Assembly: GCF_000956405.1 (NCBI RefSeq)
Contig: NZ_JYIV01000014.1
Span: 1-64,000 of the forward strand
Origin: Microbacterium oxydans
GTDB lineage: Bacteria > Actinomycetota > Actinomycetes > Actinomycetales > Microbacteriaceae
Reading direction: 5' to 3'
DNA length: 64,000 nucleotides
Under the pieces are notes generated by a model. That model saw only the letters and a program-made list of their open reading frames with translations, did not search any database and was not told where the DNA came from. Position 1 is the stretch's first letter, and every line of letters begins with the position of its first letter. Shown one piece after another: positions 36,303 to 48,370 of the stretch. The position numbers and the translations under genes are program-made.

Positions 36303-38806
36303 TCGACCGCGACCGCTTCCCCGTCGACCCGTGGCGTCTGATCGACACGCACTATTCGGAGGAGGGCGTCGGCGAGACGCTGTTCTCCGTCGGCAACGGC
36401 TACCTCGGCGTGCGCGGCAATCACATCGAGGGCCGTGGCGCCCAGGAGCACGGCACCTTCATCAACGGACTGCACGAGACGTGGCCGATCCGTCATGCCG
36501 AGCAGGCCTACGGCTTCGCCGAGGTCGGGCAGACGATCGTCAACGCACCGGATGCCAAGGTCATGCGCGTGTACGTCGACGACGAGCCGATCTCGCTCGA
36601 CGACGCCGATGTGCGCGAGTACCGCCGCACCCTCGACCTCCGCACCGGCGTGCTCGAGCGCTTCGTGGTGTGGGAGACGCCGTCGGGCAAGCGCGTGCGC
36701 ATGCGCGACGAGCGCATCGTGAGCTTCGAGGAGCGTCACCTCGCGGTGCTGCGCCTCGAGGTCGTGGTGGAGAACTCCGACGCCCCGGTCACGATCAGCT
36801 GCCAGCTGCTGAACAGGCAGGACGGCGCAGGGGTGTACGCCGGCACACCGATCGGCACGAAGGCCGAGGCCTTCGACCCCCGCAAGGCCGAGAAGATCGC
36901 CGACCGCGTGCTGGAACCGGCCGAGCACTGGCAGGACGGCCTGCGCTCCGCGCTGTCCTACCGCGTCGCCGATTCGGGGATGACGGTCGCGGTGGTCGCC
37001 GACCACATCGTCGAGACCGAGAACGAGTACAACGCCCGCACGCTCGTGGAGCCCGACATCGCCAAGAACGTCTTCCGCGTGCAGGCGAAGGCCGGTGTGC
37101 CGATCACGGTGACCAAGCTCGTCAGCTACCACACGTCGCGGGGGGTGCCGCCGCGGGAGCTCGTCGACCGCTGCCGGCGGACCCTCGATCGCGCTGCGGA
37201 CGAGGGCGTCGAGTCCGTGTTCCGTCGCCAGAGGGAGTGGCTGGACGCGTTCTGGGACCGGAGCGACGTGCAGATCGGCGGACGCGACGACCTGCAGCAG
37301 GCCACCCGCTGGTGCCTGTTCCAGCTCGCGCAGGCCTCGGCTCGCGCCGATGGCGCCGGGGTGCCGGCCAAGGGCGTCTCCGGATCGGGATACAGCGGCC
37401 ACTACTTCTGGGACACCGAGATCTACGTGCTCCCCTTCCTCACCTACACGTCACCGCGGTGGGCCTACAACGCCCTCCGCGCGCGCGTGGGGATGCTTCC
37501 GGCCGCACGACGCAGGGCGGCGCAGCTCAACGAGGCGGGAGCGTTGTTCCCGTGGCGCACGATCAACGGCGAGGAGGCCTCCGCCTACTACGCAGCCGGC
37601 ACCGCGCAGTACCACATCAACGCCGATATCAGCTTCGCACTCGGCAAGTACGTGCGTGCCACCGGCGACGAGGAGTTCCTGCGCCGAGAGGGCGCGGACA
37701 TCGCGATCGAGACCGCTCGGCTGTGGGCGACGCTCGGGTTCTGGCGCGCTTCGCGTCTGGTCGAGGAGACCGGCGCGGGCGACGGGATCGATACGTTCCA
37801 CATCCACGGTGTCACGGGACCGGACGAGTACACGACGGTCGTGAACGACAACCTCTACACGAACGTCATGGCACGCTACAACCTCCGCTACGCAGCCAAG
37901 GTGGTGCGTGAGATCCGCGAGAGCTATCCCGACGACTACGTCAAGCTGGTCGATCGCACGGGCCTCGGTCCCGGAGAGGCCGAGGCCTGGGACCGCGCGG
38001 CCGAGGCGATGTACATCCCCTACAGCGAAGGGCTCGGCATCCACCCGCAGGACTCGCTGTTCCTCGAGCGGGAGGTCTGGGACCTCGCCAACACCCCGGC
38101 CGAGCAGCGTCCGCTCCTGCTGCACTTCCACCCCCTGGTCATCTACCGGTTCCAGGTGCTCAAGCAGGCCGACGTCGTGCTCGCACTGTTCCTGCAGGGC
38201 AATCACTTCACGCCCGAGGAGAAGAAGGCGGACTTCGACTACTACGACCCGCTCACCACCGGCGACTCCACCCTGTCGGCCGTCGTGCAGTCGATCCTGG
38301 CGGCCGAGGTGGGGTACCAGGACCTCGCGCAGAAGTACTTCGAGCAGTCGCTGTTCGTCGACCTGCACGACCTGCACCACAACGCGGCCGACGGTGTGCA
38401 CGTGGCGTCGGCCGGTGGGGTGTGGACGGCGCTGGTGTGCGGCTTCGGCGGCATGCGAGACTACGCCGGCGACCTCAGCTTCGACCCGCGGCTGCCTGCC
38501 GGATGGCCGTCGCTGTCGTTCCCGCTGCAGTGGCAGGGGTCGACGTTGCGGGTGACGGTGACGAAGGACGAGCTCCGCGTGGAGGTGCGCAACGGACCGC
38601 CCGTGCCCTTCAGCGTGCGGGACACGGCCTACATCGCCACGGTGGAGGATGAGGTCGTCGTGCCGCTCGCCGATCAGGGTCCGCTGATCCCCGGACGGCC
38701 TACCCTCCGGCAGTTCGCCGACGCCCGACGCGAGGACGGGACGCGTATGTCGGCGTCCGTTCCGGTGATCACCACGGCGATCCCGGTGATCGAACCGATC
38801 GACTGA
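36299..38806 (+). CDS. Glycoside hydrolase family 65 disaccharide phosphorylase
   Basis: 835 aa. N-terminal beta-sandwich (VGNGYLGVRGNHIEG), linker, (alpha/alpha)6 catalytic barrel with KGVSGSGYSGHYFWDTEIY, and the general-acid glutamate in GVTGPDEYTTVVNDN (Glu510). C-terminal beta domains follow. GH65 enzymes phosphorolyse maltose, trehalose, kojibiose or related alpha-glucosides; the exact one is not readable. Coupled to pgmB. The alpha-glucoside-type ABC importer at 2.8-6.3 kb could supply substrate. Confidence 0.93.
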   Translation: MIDRDRFPVDPWRLIDTHYSEEGVGETLFSVGNGYLGVRGNHIEGRGAQEHGTFINGLHETWPIRHAEQAYGFAEVGQTIVNAPDAKVMRVYVDDEPISLDDADVREYRRTLDLRTGVLERFVVWETPSGKRVRMRDERIVSFEERHLAVLRLEVVVENSDAPVTISCQLLNRQDGAGVYAGTPIGTKAEAFDPRKAEKIADRVLEPAEHWQDGLRSALSYRVADSGMTVAVVADHIVETENEYNARTLVEPDIAKNVFRVQAKAGVPITVTKLVSYHTSRGVPPRELVDRCRRTLDRAADEGVESVFRRQREWLDAFWDRSDVQIGGRDDLQQATRWCLFQLAQASARADGAGVPAKGVSGSGYSGHYFWDTEIYVLPFLTYTSPRWAYNALRARVGMLPAARRRAAQLNEAGALFPWRTINGEEASAYYAAGTAQYHINADISFALGKYVRATGDEEFLRREGADIAIETARLWATLGFWRASRLVEETGAGDGIDTFHIHGVTGPDEYTTVVNDNLYTNVMARYNLRYAAKVVREIRESYPDDYVKLVDRTGLGPGEAEAWDRAAEAMYIPYSEGLGIHPQDSLFLEREVWDLANTPAEQRPLLLHFHPLVIYRFQVLKQADVVLALFLQGNHFTPEEKKADFDYYDPLTTGDSTLSAVVQSILAAEVGYQDLAQKYFEQSLFVDLHDLHHNAADGVHVASAGGVWTALVCGFGGMRDYAGDLSFDPRLPAGWPSLSFPLQWQGSTLRVTVTKDELRVEVRNGPPVPFSVRDTAYIATVEDEVVVPLADQGPLIPGRPTLRQFADARREDGTRMSASVPVITTAIPVIEPID

Positions 38807-38851
38807 CCGCTCGGCCCGCCGAAGGTCGGTGGCACGCCGTAGGCTGTTGTG

Positions 38852-41089
38852 GTGACCACAGCCCTCTACCGCCGCTACCGCCCCGAAGCATTCGGCGAGA
38901 TGATCGGGCAGTCTCAGGTGACCGATCCTCTGATGACGGCGCTGCGAGGTGACAGGGTCGGCCACGCCTACCTGTTCTCCGGTCCCCGCGGGTGCGGGAA
39001 GACGACGTCTGCGCGCATCCTCGCGCGGTGCCTGAACTGTGCCGAGGGGCCGACCGACGTGCCCTGCGGAGTCTGCCCGAGCTGCGTCGAGCTGTCGCGC
39101 GCCGGCGGTGGATCGCTCGACGTCGTCGAGATCGACGCCGCGAGCCACAACGGCGTCGACGACGCGCGCGACCTGCGTGAGCGGGCCACCTTCGCCCCGA
39201 GCCGCGACCGCTACAAGATCTTCATCCTCGACGAGGCGCACATGGTGACGCCCCAGGGCTTCAACGCGCTGCTGAAGCTCGTCGAAGAGCCGCCGGAGCA
39301 CGTCAAGTTCATCTTCGCGACCACCGAGCCCGAGAAGGTGCTCGGCACCATCCGCTCGCGCACCCACCACTATCCGTTCCGACTCGTGCCGCCTGCGGCG
39401 ATGCTCGAGTACGTCGCCAAGCTGTGCGCCGAGGAGGGCGTGATCGTCGAGCAGGGTGTGCTCCCGCTCGTGGTCCGTGCGGGTGGCGGTTCGCCGCGTG
39501 ACACCCTCTCGCTCCTCGACCAGCTGATCGCCGGGTCGGACGCGCCGGCCGGGTCCGAGACGGTCACGGTGGGCTACGCGCGCGCCGTCGCCCTGCTCGG
39601 ATACACGCACGCTGCACTGCTCGACGAGATCGTCGACGCGCTCGCGGCCGGCGACGCCGCATCCGCCTTCCCCGCGATCGACCGCGTGGTGCAGACCGGC
39701 CAGGACCCTCGCCGCTTCGTCGACGACCTGCTCGAGCGTCTGCGCGACCTCATCGTGATCGCGGCGGTCGGGCCTGGAGCTTCCGCCGTCCTGCGCGGGG
39801 TCGCGGAAGACGACCTGGAGCGCATGCGGGCTCAGGCCGACGCATTCGGCTCCGCCCGCCTCTCGCGCACGGCCGATGTGGTCAGCGCCGCCCTCGACGA
39901 CATGTCCGGTGCCACGTCGCCGCGGCTGCACCTCGAGCTCATGGTCGCGCGCGTGCTCGCCGGAGCGACCGACACCGCTGCGTCGGCGCCCGTGGCTGGA
40001 GGCGAGCGCGCGGCGACGGCGTCCGTCCGTTCGACCGCTGCTCCGGCCGTGGCAGCTCCAGCACCGGCGGCAGCAGCACCGGCTGCACCCGCGGCTGCTC
40101 CGTCCGCCCCTGCCGTTGCAGCACCAGAGCCCGCAGCCGCGGAGTCCGCCCGTGCCGAGTCCGTCCCTGCCGGCGAGCAGGTCGCAGGCGATGCCACCGG
40201 CACCGCTCCCGAGACGGCGGCACCCGAGCCCGCCGTCCCGCAGGGGCCGGTCACCTTCGAACGGATCCGCGCAGCATGGCCCGCGGTGCTCACGCGTCTC
40301 GAGAGCATCAGCCGCACGTCCTGGTTGCTGGCCACGGCCGTGCAGCCGCTGGCGTATGTCACCGAGACCGAGGTGCTGACGCTCGGATTCACCAGCCAGC
40401 ACGACGTCGCGAAGTTCAAGGGCACGACCCCCGGCTCCGGTCCCTCCGATCATCTGCGGTCGGCGATCGAGAACGAGCTCGGCGTCCGGGTGAAGTACCT
40501 GCCCGCGCCGATGCCGGCGGGAGGCGCCCCGCGCCAGCCCTCGTCGTCCGGGGCGTCGGCCCCGGCGGAGGCCGCTCCCGCATCGGAGCCTGCGTCAGCG
40601 GGTTCTCCTCGTTCGCAGGTCCGCGGTGCTTCCGCCTCCACCGTGACGGAGTGGGCTGTCGCACCGATCCCGACCGCGACCGAGAGTCCGGTGCGCGAGG
40701 CTCCGGCCCCGACGGCACCCCTCGCCGTCGACGACGAGCCGGAAGAGGTCGAGGCGGCTGCTTCGGCCCCTGCTCCTCCTTCCGACGGCGCCGTAGACCG
40801 GGACGAGCCCCCGCTGCCCGGTGATGACGAGGCTCCGGCCTTCGACGACGAGCCGCCGTACGACCCTTCTTACGAGCCGCCCGCAGAGTCGTCGCCACCG
40901 CGTCAGGCCCCTCCCGCGCGGTCCGCGCCGCAGACGCAGCGCACGGCCGCCGCCACCCCTCCGGTCGTCGTCGAGCGCCAGCCCTCCGCCGGGGGAGTGC
41001 AGCGCTACGGTGAGGCCGTGATCCGCCAGGTGCTCGGCGCGACGTTCGTGCGCGAAGAGCCCTACGAGCCCCCGACGAGGTTCTCCTGA
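38852..41089 (+). CDS. dnaX: DNA polymerase III subunit gamma/tau
   Basis: About 745 aa. AAA+ clamp-loader ATPase: Walker [16 protein letters not shown], zinc module C-L-N-C...C-G-V-C-P-S-C, Walker [10 protein letters not shown], and the arginine-finger region [13 protein letters not shown]. An Ala/Pro-rich spacer (about 385-460), a second conserved tau domain, and an acidic Pro-rich tail follow. Two adjacent GTG codons (38849, 38852) compete for the start. Its stop overlaps recR (TGATG). No slippery A-rich frameshift site is visible. Confidence 0.95.
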   Translation: MTTALYRRYRPEAFGEMIGQSQVTDPLMTALRGDRVGHAYLFSGPRGCGKTTSARILARCLNCAEGPTDVPCGVCPSCVELSRAGGGSLDVVEIDAASHNGVDDARDLRERATFAPSRDRYKIFILDEAHMVTPQGFNALLKLVEEPPEHVKFIFATTEPEKVLGTIRSRTHHYPFRLVPPAAMLEYVAKLCAEEGVIVEQGVLPLVVRAGGGSPRDTLSLLDQLIAGSDAPAGSETVTVGYARAVALLGYTHAALLDEIVDALAAGDAASAFPAIDRVVQTGQDPRRFVDDLLERLRDLIVIAAVGPGASAVLRGVAEDDLERMRAQADAFGSARLSRTADVVSAALDDMSGATSPRLHLELMVARVLAGATDTAASAPVAGGERAATASVRSTAAPAVAAPAPAAAAPAAPAAAPSAPAVAAPEPAAAESARAESVPAGEQVAGDATGTAPETAAPEPAVPQGPVTFERIRAAWPAVLTRLESISRTSWLLATAVQPLAYVTETEVLTLGFTSQHDVAKFKGTTPGSGPSDHLRSAIENELGVRVKYLPAPMPAGGAPRQPSSSGASAPAEAAPASEPASAGSPRSQVRGASASTVTEWAVAPIPTATESPVREAPAPTAPLAVDDEPEEVEAAASAPAPPSDGAVDRDEPPLPGDDEAPAFDDEPPYDPSYEPPAESSPPRQAPPARSAPQTQRTAAATPPVVVERQPSAGGVQRYGEAVIRQVLGATFVREEPYEPPTRFS

Positions 41090-41682
41090 TGTATGACGGC
41101 ATCGTCCAAGAGCTGATCGACGAGTTCGGGCGGCTTCCCGGTATCGGTCCCAAGTCCGCCCAGCGGATCGCGTTCCACATCCTGCAGACGCCGACGTTCG
41201 ATGTCGCGCGTCTCGCCGAGCTGCTCGGCGAGATCCGTACCCGCGTGCGGTTCTGCGAGATCTGCGGCAACGTCGCAGAACAGGATCGCTGCGCCATCTG
41301 CCGCGACCCGCGTCGCAGCCAGGCCCTGATCTGCGTGGTCGAAGACGCGAAGGACGTCGCGGCGATCGAGCGCACGAGGGAGTTCCGCGGGCTCTACCAC
41401 GTACTCGGTGGAGCCATTAGCCCCATCGCCGGCATCGGTCCGGACGATCTGCGCATCGCCCAGCTGATGACACGCCTCGCCGACGGCACGGTGCAGGAGG
41501 TCATCCTCGCCACCAACCCGAACCTCGAGGGAGAGGCCACCGCGAGCTATCTCAGCCGTCTGCTCACGACGATGCAGATCACGGTCTCCCGCCTCGCGTC
41601 CGGTCTGCCCGTCGGCGGCGACCTCGAGTATGCCGACGAGGTCACCCTCGGCCGTGCCTTCGAGGGCCGGCGCGTCCTGTGA
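41089..41682 (+). CDS. recR: Recombination protein RecR
   Basis: 197 aa. Helix-hairpin-helix [20 protein letters not shown], four-Cys zinc finger [16 protein letters not shown], and a Toprim domain with [12 protein letters not shown] and [10 protein letters not shown]. Forms the RecFOR gap-repair mediator with RecO. The dnaX-recR order is conserved in most bacteria. Confidence 0.97.
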   Translation: MYDGIVQELIDEFGRLPGIGPKSAQRIAFHILQTPTFDVARLAELLGEIRTRVRFCEICGNVAEQDRCAICRDPRRSQALICVVEDAKDVAAIERTREFRGLYHVLGGAISPIAGIGPDDLRIAQLMTRLADGTVQEVILATNPNLEGEATASYLSRLLTTMQITVSRLASGLPVGGDLEYADEVTLGRAFEGRRVL

Positions 41683-42596
41683 GCCCGAACGCGGGCTTCT
41701 CGCGGCGCGGCTGGCTCCTCTTCGGGGCGATGGCACTGCTGTGGGGAGTGCCGTACCTGTTCATCAGCGTCGCGGTCGAGTCGTTCTCGCCGCCGGCGAT
41801 CGTGGCGGGGCGCACCCTCATCGCGGCCCTGCTGCTGTTGCCGTTCGCGATCCGCAGCGGTGCGCTGCGGGCTGCTCTCAAGCACTGGCCATGGGTGCTC
41901 GCGTTCGGCGCGGTCGAGATGGCGGGGCCGTTCGTGCTGCTCGGGCATGCGGAGATGACGCTGCCCTCCGGCATGACCGGCCTGCTCGTGGCGACCGTTC
42001 CGCTGTTCGCCGCGCTGATCGCCCTGGGTGGTGGCGACCGCCGAGTGCTGCGGCCCGCACGCGGCATCGGACTGCTGGTCGGCTTCGTCGGCGTGGCGGT
42101 CGTGGTCGCGGGCCCGGGGCTCTTCGGCGGCGAGGTCAGCCTTCTGGCCGCGGGCGAGGTGCTCCTGGTCGCGGTGCTGTACGCGATCGCACCCTTCATC
42201 GTCGCGCGCAAGCTCAACGACGTCCCCTCGCTCGGCACCATCACGCTGTCCCTGCTCATGATCGGCATCTTCTACCTGCCGATCGGAGCGCTCACCCAAC
42301 ACGAGGTGCCCACGCTGCCGTCGATCGCCGCGCTCCTCGCGCTCGCGGTGATCTGCACGGCCGTGGCCTTCCTGGCGTTCTTCGCGCTCATCCGCGAGGT
42401 CGGGCCGGTGCGCGCTCCGCTGTTCACCTACGTGAATCCCGTGGTCGCGATCGTCCTCGGCGCCATCGTCCTCGCCGAGCCCCTGACTCCCGGCCTGCTG
42501 CTCGGCTTCCCGCTGATCATCGTCGGATGCTGGTTCGCCGCCACCGGCGGCCGCCTCCGTCCGGTCTCGCCCCAGGCGCTCCCGCCCTCGCTCTGA
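41679..42596 (+). CDS. EamA/DMT-family transporter
   Basis: 305 aa with ten predicted helices in two EamA repeats (first begins [21 protein letters not shown]; second near [19 protein letters not shown]). GTG start inside the recR stop codon. Such transporters export amino acids or other metabolites; substrate unknown. Likely co-transcribed with recR by coupling. Confidence 0.85.
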   Translation: MSPNAGFSRRGWLLFGAMALLWGVPYLFISVAVESFSPPAIVAGRTLIAALLLLPFAIRSGALRAALKHWPWVLAFGAVEMAGPFVLLGHAEMTLPSGMTGLLVATVPLFAALIALGGGDRRVLRPARGIGLLVGFVGVAVVVAGPGLFGGEVSLLAAGEVLLVAVLYAIAPFIVARKLNDVPSLGTITLSLLMIGIFYLPIGALTQHEVPTLPSIAALLALAVICTAVAFLAFFALIREVGPVRAPLFTYVNPVVAIVLGAIVLAEPLTPGLLLGFPLIIVGCWFAATGGRLRPVSPQALPPSL

Positions 42597-42701
42597 CGCC
42601 TGCTCGCCGCGCACCCGGCAGGTGTCACATGCGCGGCGGGGCATACGCGCCGATCGTAGAATGAGCGTGGGCGGATCCGCCCGTCATCCCAGGGAGTGAT
42701 C

Positions 42702-43982
42702 GTGGCCCTCATCGTGCAGAAGTACGGCGGCTCGTCCGTCGCCGACGCAGAGAGCATCAAGCGCGTCGCCAAGCGCATCGTCGACACGCGTCGTGCCGGA
42801 CACGACGTGGTGGTCGCCGTGAGCGCTATGGGCGACACCACAGACGAACTGCTCGACCTCGCGAACGAGGTCGCGCCGATCCCGGCACCGCGTGAGCTCG
42901 ACATGCTGCTCTCCAGCGGAGAGCGCATCTCGATGGCGCTGCTGGCCATGGCGATCCACTCGATGGGCTTCGAGGCGCGCTCCTTCACGGGCAGCCAGGC
43001 CGGCATGATCACGGACTCCCAGCACGGCGCTGCCCGCATCGTCGATGTGACCCCCGTGCGTCTGCGCGAAGCCCTCGACGAGGGGGCGATCGTGATCGTG
43101 GCGGGATTCCAGGGCTTCAACCGCGACACCCGCGACATCACGACTCTCGGTCGTGGTGGATCCGACACCACCGCAGTCGCGCTCGCCGCCGCGCTCGACG
43201 CCGACGTGTGCGAGATCTACAGCGATGTCGACGGCATCTTCACCGCCGACCCGCGCGTGATCCCGAAGGCGCAGAAGCTCGATCACGTCTCCAGTGAGGA
43301 GATGCTCGAGCTCGCCGCCAACGGGGCCAAGGTGCTGTACATCCGCGCCGTCGAGTACGCACGCCGTCACGGTGTCCTCATCCACGCCCGGTCGACGTTC
43401 TCGTCGTCCGAGGGCACGTACGTTCTGGGCGAGGGCATGAAGAACCCTCGCGAAGCCGAGGGAGTAGTCATGGAAGAACCGATCGTCGCCGGCGTCGCCA
43501 CCGACTTCAGCCAGGCCAAGATCACGGTCGCGGGTGTGCCCGACGTGCCGGGCAAGGCCGCCGAGATCTTCAAGATCGTCGCGAAGTCGGGCGCCAACGT
43601 CGACATGATCGTGCAGAACGTGTCGGCGACCGGACGCACCGACATCTCCTTCACGGTGCCCAAGGCGGATGCTGCTGCCGCGCTCAAGGCCCTCGCGGGG
43701 GAGCAGACCGAGGTCGGGTTCCAGAACCTGATCCACGACGACCAGATCGGCAAGCTCTCGGTGGTCGGGGCGGGCATGCGCACGCACTCCGGTGTCTCGG
43801 CGACGCTCTTCGAGGCGCTGTCCGCCGGAGGCATCAACATCGAGATGATCTCGACCTCCGAGATCCGCATCTCCGTGGTGCTCCGCGACACCGACCTCAC
43901 CGAGGCCGCTCGCACCGTGCACACCGCCTACGGGCTCGATGGCGATGCCGAGGCGACAGTCCACGCCGGCACCGGCCGCTGA
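42702..43982 (+). CDS. lysC: Aspartate kinase, alpha subunit
   Basis: 426 aa. Begins [16 protein letters not shown] after the GTG, the aspartokinase signature. Kinase domain to about residue 250 ([32 protein letters not shown]), then two ACT domains (residues 265-426) for lysine/threonine feedback. GTG at 42702 is preferred over the one at 42696, since AGGGAG (42691-42696) would overlap the latter. First step of the aspartate family pathway (Lys, Thr, Met, diaminopimelate). An internal start probably gives the beta subunit. Asd follows. Confidence 0.95.
   Translation: MALIVQKYGGSSVADAESIKRVAKRIVDTRRAGHDVVVAVSAMGDTTDELLDLANEVAPIPAPRELDMLLSSGERISMALLAMAIHSMGFEARSFTGSQAGMITDSQHGAARIVDVTPVRLREALDEGAIVIVAGFQGFNRDTRDITTLGRGGSDTTAVALAAALDADVCEIYSDVDGIFTADPRVIPKAQKLDHVSSEEMLELAANGAKVLYIRAVEYARRHGVLIHARSTFSSSEGTYVLGEGMKNPREAEGVVMEEPIVAGVATDFSQAKITVAGVPDVPGKAAEIFKIVAKSGANVDMIVQNVSATGRTDISFTVPKADAAAALKALAGEQTEVGFQNLIHDDQIGKLSVVGAGMRTHSGVSATLFEALSAGGINIEMISTSEIRISVVLRDTDLTEAARTVHTAYGLDGDAEATVHAGTGR
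43470..43982 (+). CDS. Aspartate kinase, beta subunit (internal in-frame start)
   Basis: 170 aa, in frame within lysC. ATG at 43470 ([17 protein letters not shown]) has its own ribosome binding site GAGGGAG at 43458-43464, five bases upstream. In Corynebacterium and Bacillus the same arrangement yields a regulatory beta subunit of two ACT domains, giving an alpha2beta2 enzyme. The site is seen; its use here is inferred. Confidence 0.75.
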   Translation: MEEPIVAGVATDFSQAKITVAGVPDVPGKAAEIFKIVAKSGANVDMIVQNVSATGRTDISFTVPKADAAAALKALAGEQTEVGFQNLIHDDQIGKLSVVGAGMRTHSGVSATLFEALSAGGINIEMISTSEIRISVVLRDTDLTEAARTVHTAYGLDGDAEATVHAGTGR

Positions 43983-45313
<1,331 letters not shown>

Positions 45314-45395
45314 CGGTATCCCCGTCATGTGGAAGCGGTCTGCTGGAACCGGCCGCATGGTCGGCGGCAGCGCGCCCGCGAACTAGACTGGCTCG

Positions 45396-46868
45396 GTGAC
45401 TGAAAACGTCGATGTCGTCCTGATCGGCGGTGGCATCATGAGCGCCACCCTGGGTACTCTCCTGCACGAGCTGCAGCCGGAGTGGAAGATCGTCGCCTTC
45501 GAGCGACTCTCCGAGGTGGCTCAGGAGAGCTCCAACCCGTGGAACAACGCCGGCACGGGCCACGCCGCCCTGTGCGAGCTGAACTACATGCCCCAGCAGG
45601 GCGACGCTCCGCTCGACCCCGCCAAGGCGGTGTCGATCAACGAGCAGTTCCAGCAGAGCCGTCAGTTCTGGTCGTCTCTGGTGGAGCGGGGCGTGCTCGA
45701 CGAGCCGTCGACCTTCATCAACGCGACGCCGCACATGACGTTCGTGCGGGGCGAGAAGGATGTCGCCTACCTCAAGAACCGCTACGAGGTGCTGAAGAAG
45801 CAGCCGCTGTTCGCGGGCATCGAGTACAGCGAGGACTCTCGCGTCATCAACAAGTGGGCTCCGCTGCTCATGCAGCAGCGGCGCAAGGGCGAGCCCTTCG
45901 CTGCGACGCGGGTGCCCGCCGGTACCGATGTCGACTTCGGCTCTCTCACGCATCAGCTCTTCGACCACCTGACCGACGCGGGCGTGTCACTGCGTACGAA
46001 CCACGAGGTGCGCAGCCTGAAGAAGCAGAAGGACGGCACCTGGCTGGTCAAGTACCGCAACAGCATCGGACACACCCCGAACGAGGTCAAGGCCCGTTTC
46101 GTGTTCGTCGGGGCGGGCGGCTGGGCTCTCAAGCTTCTGCAGAATTCCGGGATTCCTGAGATCAAGGGCTACGGCGTCTTCCCGATCGGCGGGCAGTTCC
46201 TCAAGACCACGAATCCGACCATCGTCGGCCAGCACAAGGCGAAGGTCTATTCGCAGGCGTCCGTCGGCGCTCCGCCCATGTCGGTCCCGCACCTCGACAC
46301 CCGTGTCGTCGACGGCGAGGCGTCGCTCATGTTCGGCCCGTTCGCCACCTTCAGCCCGAAGTTCCTGAAGAACGGTTCGATGCTCGACATCGTCACCCAG
46401 GTGCGCCCGCATAACCTGCTTCCCATGCTCCAGGTCGCGGTGAAGAACCCCGATCTCATCACGTATCTCGTGAGCGAGCTGCTGAAGAACCATGCCAAGA
46501 AGGTCGACAGCCTGCGCACCTTCATGCCCACGGCCAAGGATGAGGACTGGACCCTCATCGACGCCGGTCAGCGTGCCCAGGTGATGAAGAAGGACCCGAA
46601 GAAGGGTGGCATCCTGCAGTTCGGCACCGAGGTCGTCGCGGCGGCGGACGGTTCCATCGCAGGTCTGCTGGGGGCATCGCCGGGGGCATCCACGGCCGTC
46701 CCGATCATGCTCGACCTGCTCAAGAAGTGCTTCCCGGCGGAGTACCCGGGATGGGAGCCGGAGCTGCGCGCCCTGATCCCCACCTTCGGGGAGAAGCTGA
46801 ACGAGAAGCCGGAACTCGCGGAGAAGTCGACCGAAGCCACCGCAGCCGTCCTCGGCATCAACGTCTGA
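45396..46868 (+). CDS. mqo: Malate:quinone oxidoreductase
   Basis: 490 aa. N-terminal FAD-binding VDVVLIGGGIMSATLGTLL, then the family segments NPWNNAGTGHAALCELNYMP and PIGGQFLK. Membrane-associated TCA enzyme passing malate electrons to menaquinone; the main malate oxidation route in many actinobacteria. GTG start. Ten bases precede the thymidine kinase gene, so they may share a transcript. Confidence 0.96.
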   Translation: MTENVDVVLIGGGIMSATLGTLLHELQPEWKIVAFERLSEVAQESSNPWNNAGTGHAALCELNYMPQQGDAPLDPAKAVSINEQFQQSRQFWSSLVERGVLDEPSTFINATPHMTFVRGEKDVAYLKNRYEVLKKQPLFAGIEYSEDSRVINKWAPLLMQQRRKGEPFAATRVPAGTDVDFGSLTHQLFDHLTDAGVSLRTNHEVRSLKKQKDGTWLVKYRNSIGHTPNEVKARFVFVGAGGWALKLLQNSGIPEIKGYGVFPIGGQFLKTTNPTIVGQHKAKVYSQASVGAPPMSVPHLDTRVVDGEASLMFGPFATFSPKFLKNGSMLDIVTQVRPHNLLPMLQVAVKNPDLITYLVSELLKNHAKKVDSLRTFMPTAKDEDWTLIDAGQRAQVMKKDPKKGGILQFGTEVVAAADGSIAGLLGASPGASTAVPIMLDLLKKCFPAEYPGWEPELRALIPTFGEKLNEKPELAEKSTEATAAVLGINV

Positions 46869-46877
46869 GGTCGTCCC

Positions 46878-47531
46878 GTGGCGAAGCTCTACTTCCGCTA
46901 CGGCGCGATGAACTCGGGCAAGTCGACGGCTCTGCTGCAGGCTGCCTACAACTACGAAGAGCGAGGGCAGCGCGTGCTGCTCGCGAAGCCGGCGATCGAC
47001 ACCAAGGGCGCGTCCGAGATCGAGAGCCGACTGGGCGTCACACGCCGGGTCGATTTCCTCATCGCCCCCGACGACGATGCGCGCGTGATGTTCGCGAAGC
47101 ATCGTGAGCGCATGCAGCATGCGGCCGATGAAGAGCTGCTCCCGGAAGGCCCGCGCGACGTGGCATGCCTGCTGATCGACGAGGCGCAGTTCCTCACTCC
47201 GACCCAGGTGGACGACCTCTTCCGGATCGCGGTCGTGGACGGCATCCCGGTGATCGCCTACGGGATCCGCAACGACTTTCTCACCCACGCCTTTCCCGGC
47301 TCCGCGCGGCTGCTCGCGATCTCGCACTCCCTGGAGGAGCTCAAGACCATCTGCCGCTGCGGGCGGAAGGCCGTGTTCAACGGCCGCGTGGTCGGCGGGC
47401 GCTTCGTGTTCGACGGCGATCAGGTCGCCATCGATGAGGGCGCGACCGGATCGGCGTCGCCCGAGCTGACCACGTACGAGTCGCTCTGCGGCACCTGCTA
47501 CCTCGAGGAATCCGGCGGGCGCCTGGGCTGA
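46878..47531 (+). CDS. tdk: Thymidine kinase
   Basis: 217 aa. P-loop FRYGAMNSGKSTALLQ, Walker B-like LLIDEAQFLT, active-site lasso YGIRNDFLTHAFPGSARLL and a zinc site (CRCG, CGTCY). Salvages thymidine. GTG start nine bases after the mqo stop. Confidence 0.95.
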   Translation: MAKLYFRYGAMNSGKSTALLQAAYNYEERGQRVLLAKPAIDTKGASEIESRLGVTRRVDFLIAPDDDARVMFAKHRERMQHAADEELLPEGPRDVACLLIDEAQFLTPTQVDDLFRIAVVDGIPVIAYGIRNDFLTHAFPGSARLLAISHSLEELKTICRCGRKAVFNGRVVGGRFVFDGDQVAIDEGATGSASPELTTYESLCGTCYLEESGGRLG

Positions 47532-47590
47532 GCCTGCCCTCCTTTCACCCGCGCCCCGCACAGCGGGTGTGCCGTCGACTCTCGTTTGCG

Positions 47591-47628
47591 TGGTCTGACC
47601 ACACGCGATACTCTGTGGTCAGACCACA
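47591..47628. promoter_or_regulatory. Paired FadR/LldR-type operators
   Basis: Two palindromes, TGGTCTGACCA (47591-47601) and TGGTCAGACCA (47616-47626), centred 25 bases apart just upstream of the GntR-family gene. They match the TnGTCnnACnA consensus of LldR/FadR-type repressors. The second ends two bases before AGGAGG-like GGAGGA, so binding would block the lldR-lldD transcript. Confidence 0.8.
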
Positions 47629-47637
47629 GGAGGATCG

Positions 47638-48360
47638 ATGGCGGACCAGCCGGCACGCGCATGGCGACTCGTGCTCGAGCACATCGAACGAGACCTCCTC
47701 GACGCGCGTCTCGGTCCGGGCGACCGGCTGCCGTCGGAACGGGACCTCGCCACGGAGCTCGGAGTCGGGCGATCGAGCGTTCGGGAGGCGTTCCGCGTTC
47801 TCGAGGTGATGGGCCTCATCCGCACCGCGACCGGTTCCGGCCCGCAGTCGGGGGCCATCGTGATAGCGACGCCGACGGGAGGAATGTCGGCGTTGCTGAG
47901 GCTGCAGGTGGCAGCCCAGGGGTTCCCGCTCGACGATGTCGTCCGCACTCGCCTCGTGCTCGAGGACGCTGTCGTCACCGCGATCGCTGCCGCACCCGAG
48001 CGTGACACGAGCCGCGCCCACGAACTGCTCGTCGCGATGGATGGACCGCGGCTCTCGCCGTCGGAGTTCCTCGCCCTCGACGCCCAGCTGCACCTCGCGC
48101 TCGCCGAGGCCAGCGGGAACACGGTCATCGCCGCGATGATGGCAGGCCTGCGTTCCTCGATCGAGTCCTACGTGCAGGCGGGTGTCGCCACGATCCCGGA
48201 CTGGGGCGCGATGTCGGCCCGGCTCCGTGCCGAGCACCGTGCACTCGTCGACGCGATCGACGCCGCCGATGTCGACACCGCGCGCTCCCTGATCCGCACG
48301 CACATCACCGGTTACTACACGTCCACGGGCCTCACCCGTGAGATCCACCCCCAGATCTGA
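47638..48360 (+). CDS. lldR: GntR-family (FadR type) regulator, probable LldR
   Basis: 240 aa. N-terminal winged helix ([27 protein letters not shown]) and a C-terminal FCD all-helical ligand domain. Ten bases upstream of the L-lactate dehydrogenase gene and preceded by two matching operators, so it is most likely the L-lactate-responsive repressor of this pair. AGGAGGAT precedes the ATG. Confidence 0.85.
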   Translation: MADQPARAWRLVLEHIERDLLDARLGPGDRLPSERDLATELGVGRSSVREAFRVLEVMGLIRTATGSGPQSGAIVIATPTGGMSALLRLQVAAQGFPLDDVVRTRLVLEDAVVTAIAAAPERDTSRAHELLVAMDGPRLSPSEFLALDAQLHLALAEASGNTVIAAMMAGLRSSIESYVQAGVATIPDWGAMSARLRAEHRALVDAIDAADVDTARSLIRTHITGYYTSTGLTREIHPQI

Positions 48361-48370
48361 GAGGCACATC

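Noticed and set aside
39980..40240. Programmed frameshift in dnaX making a short gamma subunit
   Set aside because: No A-rich slippery heptamer with a following stop is visible; the Ala/Pro-rich spacer is simply GC-rich coding.
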